Assembly (NCBI GenBank): GCA_030643695.1
Contig: DAOWKM010000064.1
Span: 1 to 7,118, forward strand
Length of the DNA: 7,118 nt
Source of the DNA: Dehalococcoidia bacterium
GTDB taxonomy: Bacteria; Chloroflexota; Dehalococcoidia; Dehalococcoidales; DAOWKM01
Direction: 5' to 3'
In this document: in pieces, positions 6,494 to 7,118 of the stretch
Layout of the letters: every line of letters starts with the position of its first letter
Position numbering within the stretch: position 1 is the first letter of the stretch
Program-made: the position numbers and the translations under genes
The notes under the pieces: model-generated
Databases searched by the model: none
What the model was told of the DNA's origin: nothing
What the model saw: the letters and a program-made list of their open reading frames with translations, nothing else

Positions 6494-6523
6494 AGTATAT
6501 GCTATCTGGTTAGCATAAATCAA
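6494..6523 (-). promoter_or_regulatory. Promoter for the orphan barrel gene
   Basis: On the minus strand, TTGATT (6518-6523) and TATACT (6494-6499) are separated by 18 bp. The predicted transcription start near 6487 gives a leader of about 49 nt ending in a strong Shine-Dalgarno sequence. The spacer is occupied by a perfect inverted repeat (see next entry). Confidence 0.5.
6498..6517. promoter_or_regulatory. Palindromic candidate operator in the promoter spacer
   Basis: TATGCTA (6498-6504), a 6-bp centre TCTGGT, and TAGCATA (6511-6517) form a perfect inverted repeat with 7-bp arms. It fills the gap between the -10 and -35 elements of the minus-strand promoter and overlaps two bases of the -10. 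This is a common place for a repressor or a MerR-type spacer-binding regulator. There is no T tract after it, so it does not look like a terminator. No candidate regulator gene lies next to it. Confidence 0.45.
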
Positions 6524-6557
6524 TACTGTGGAAGAATTTATTTTACTATCTAATCCT

Positions 6558-6586
6558 TTGACATAGTATTACTGGTCACATATAAT
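6558..6586 (+). promoter_or_regulatory. Full-consensus sigma-70-type promoter for the 75-aa gene
   Basis: TTGACA (6558-6563), a 17-bp spacer and TATAAT (6581-6586) match the bacterial housekeeping consensus at every position. Transcription should begin near 6593, about 26 nt before the TTG start chosen for the downstream gene. No other plus-strand gene follows before the convergent gene at 6891, so the promoter serves this small gene alone. Confidence 0.75.
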
Positions 6587-6605
6587 TAGTTAAGTCATGA
6601 TTGCT

Positions 6606-6611
6606 GGAAGG
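6606..6611 (+). promoter_or_regulatory. Ribosome binding site that fixes the TTG start
   Basis: GGAAGG lies 7 nt before TTG 6619. An in-frame TTG at 6601 would sit upstream of this site and only about 8 nt from the predicted 5' end of the transcript, so 6619 is the better start. Confidence 0.6.
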
Positions 6612-6618
6612 TGCAACT

Positions 6619-6846
6619 TTGGCAAAGAAAAAAGAATCTAGCTTGGTTGGTCGGGAAGAAGCGCTGGATATTGAACATATTAGAAGGCGTCTGGATATGC
6701 TAGACCAGCGTTTAGATAATATCGACTCGGTGGTTACCGCACTAGTTGAACGAGTAATGAGCCAGCCTATTACCCTTAATATAACCTGCCCTAACTGTGG
6801 CACGAATATAGAATTTGCCATTATCGGTAAAGAGAAGCCAGGGTGA
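6619..6846 (+). CDS. Small coiled-coil protein with a C-terminal CPNC motif, function unknown
   Basis: I do not recognise a named family. From TTG 6619 the product is 75 aa: a basic start (MAKKKE), then a helix with an unbroken 3-4 hydrophobic spacing at Ile18, Ile21, Leu25, Leu28, Leu32, Ile35, Val39, Leu42 and Val46, which is about four coiled-coil heptads. After SQPITLN comes ITCPNCGTNIEFAIIG (55-70), one half of a zinc-ribbon knuckle with Cys57 and Cys60. There is no second Cys pair, so metal binding would need a dimer formed through the coiled coil; redox use of CPNC is an alternative. No signal peptide or membrane segment is seen. A full-consensus promoter and a good ribosome binding site suggest high expression. 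It is monocistronic and converges on the partial dehydrogenase gene. The coding call is supported by the promoter, ribosome binding site and ordered protein pattern. Confidence 0.75.
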   Translation: MAKKKESSLVGREEALDIEHIRRRLDMLDQRLDNIDSVVTALVERVMSQPITLNITCPNCGTNIEFAIIGKEKPG

Positions 6847-6859
6847 TGGTGCCGATAAT
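6820..6859. repeat. Inverted repeat spanning the stop of the 75-aa gene
   Basis: ATTATCGG (6820-6827) and CCGATAAT (6852-6859) are perfect 8-bp arms, extendable inward by a G-U and an A-U pair in RNA. CCA/TGG in the loop can add a small inner stem. The stop codon lies in the loop. There is no T tract afterwards, so it may be a 3'-end stabilising hairpin or chance. Confidence 0.4.
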
Positions 6860-6890
6860 ATGAAGTCTTAGAGAATAGGTGAAATAGAAG

Positions 6891-7118
6891 CTATCTGCCC
6901 TCCGCCAATTTCTTGTCTAGGACTTTTGGTGCCTCATTTAGCAGGCGGTAGTTTATATCCCTGATAACCTCAAAAATCTGCAGTGGCAAACCTTGCTCGG
7001 TTATAAAGCTGATAAAGGCATCCAAATCCTTGGGTAGACACTCATCCCGAAATCCTCTGCTGTTGGGGTTGACAACTAGCTCATCACTATCCCCAATCCT
7101 GGGGTCCAGAGAGACTCC
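6891..7118 (-). CDS. Nucleotide-sugar dehydrogenase-like protein, 3' end only (5' end outside window)
   Basis: The frame is open from the right edge to TAG at 6891-6893, giving 75 visible residues that I read directly on the minus strand. SLDPRIGDSDELV (3-15) and GFRDECLPKDLDAFI (22-36) resemble the central-domain active-site region of UDP-glucose/GDP-mannose dehydrogenases, which oxidise a sugar-nucleotide alcohol to a uronate with NAD and use the Cys of GFGGxCxPKD as the nucleophile. Here Cys27 and PKD are kept, but the GG pair is RD. Residues 37-62 then look like the long helix that joins to the C-terminal domain, but the protein stops about 44 residues after PKD, without the usual nucleotide-sugar-binding domain of about 100 residues. 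It could be a natural short family, a truncated gene or a non-catalytic relative. The family call rests on short motifs. Confidence 0.6.
   Translation of the reverse strand, partial: GVSLDPRIGDSDELVVNPNSRGFRDECLPKDLDAFISFITEQGLPLQIFEVIRDINYRLLNEAPKVLDKKLAEGR

Noticed and set aside
6601..6618. TTG 6601 as the start of the 75-aa gene (81 aa)
   Set aside because: It lies upstream of the GGAAGG ribosome binding site and only about 8 nt from the predicted transcript end. TTG 6619 has correct spacing and gives a natural MAKKKE start.
6597..6641. ATG-started 14-codon reading frame overlapping the start of the 75-aa gene
   Set aside because: It is very short, has no ribosome binding site and ends in TAG within the main gene. 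It could be an upstream leader peptide, but nothing supports it.

Overview
The window looks like a chromosomal, mostly housekeeping segment from an uncultured or little-studied bacterium, plausibly a Dehalococcoidia-type Chloroflexota. That guess rests on the combination of a ribD-ribE-ribBA-ribH operon, a Thermus-type PyrE with a CPLC tail, an orphan EF-Tu domain-2-like protein, a tiny coiled-coil/CPNC protein and moderate GC. It is an inference from remembered family resemblance, not from a search. There are no transposases, phage genes, CRISPR arrays, tRNAs or rRNAs.

Layout. (1) 2-1435, plus strand: the C-terminal two thirds of an endonuclease-type MutL, cut by the left edge. (2) 1436-2539, minus strand: a two-gene unit, lepB (signal peptidase I) then pyrE, read from a TATAAT promoter near 2571. 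The pyrE stop codon directly abuts the mutL stop codon. (3) 2540-2674: a 135-bp divergent control region with a promoter in each direction and a GAGGTT/AACCTC inverted repeat between them. (4) 2675-6174, plus strand: a compact riboflavin operon ribD-ribE-ribBA-ribH with gaps of 2, 21 and 18 nt. Together its products convert GTP and ribulose 5-phosphate to riboflavin, apart from the phosphatase step, which is usually encoded elsewhere. (5) 6184-6438, minus strand: an 84-aa orphan beta-barrel protein. (6) 6439-6618: a second divergent control region with a TTGACA-N17-TATAAT promoter pointing right and a promoter pointing left whose whole spacer is a perfect inverted repeat. (7) 6619-6846, plus strand: a 75-aa coiled-coil protein with one CPNC motif. 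(8) 6891-7118, minus strand: the 3' end of a nucleotide-sugar-dehydrogenase-like gene, cut by the right edge, which stops before the usual C-terminal domain.

I saw no obvious new multi-gene system. The best leads are: a signal peptidase I whose catalytic serine is replaced by cysteine while the lysine and the other boxes are intact; a riboflavin operon that appears leaderless and has no room for an FMN riboswitch; the operator-like palindrome inside the promoter of the orphan barrel gene; a fully consensus promoter dedicated to a 75-aa protein of unknown function; and a short dehydrogenase with an altered active-site signature.
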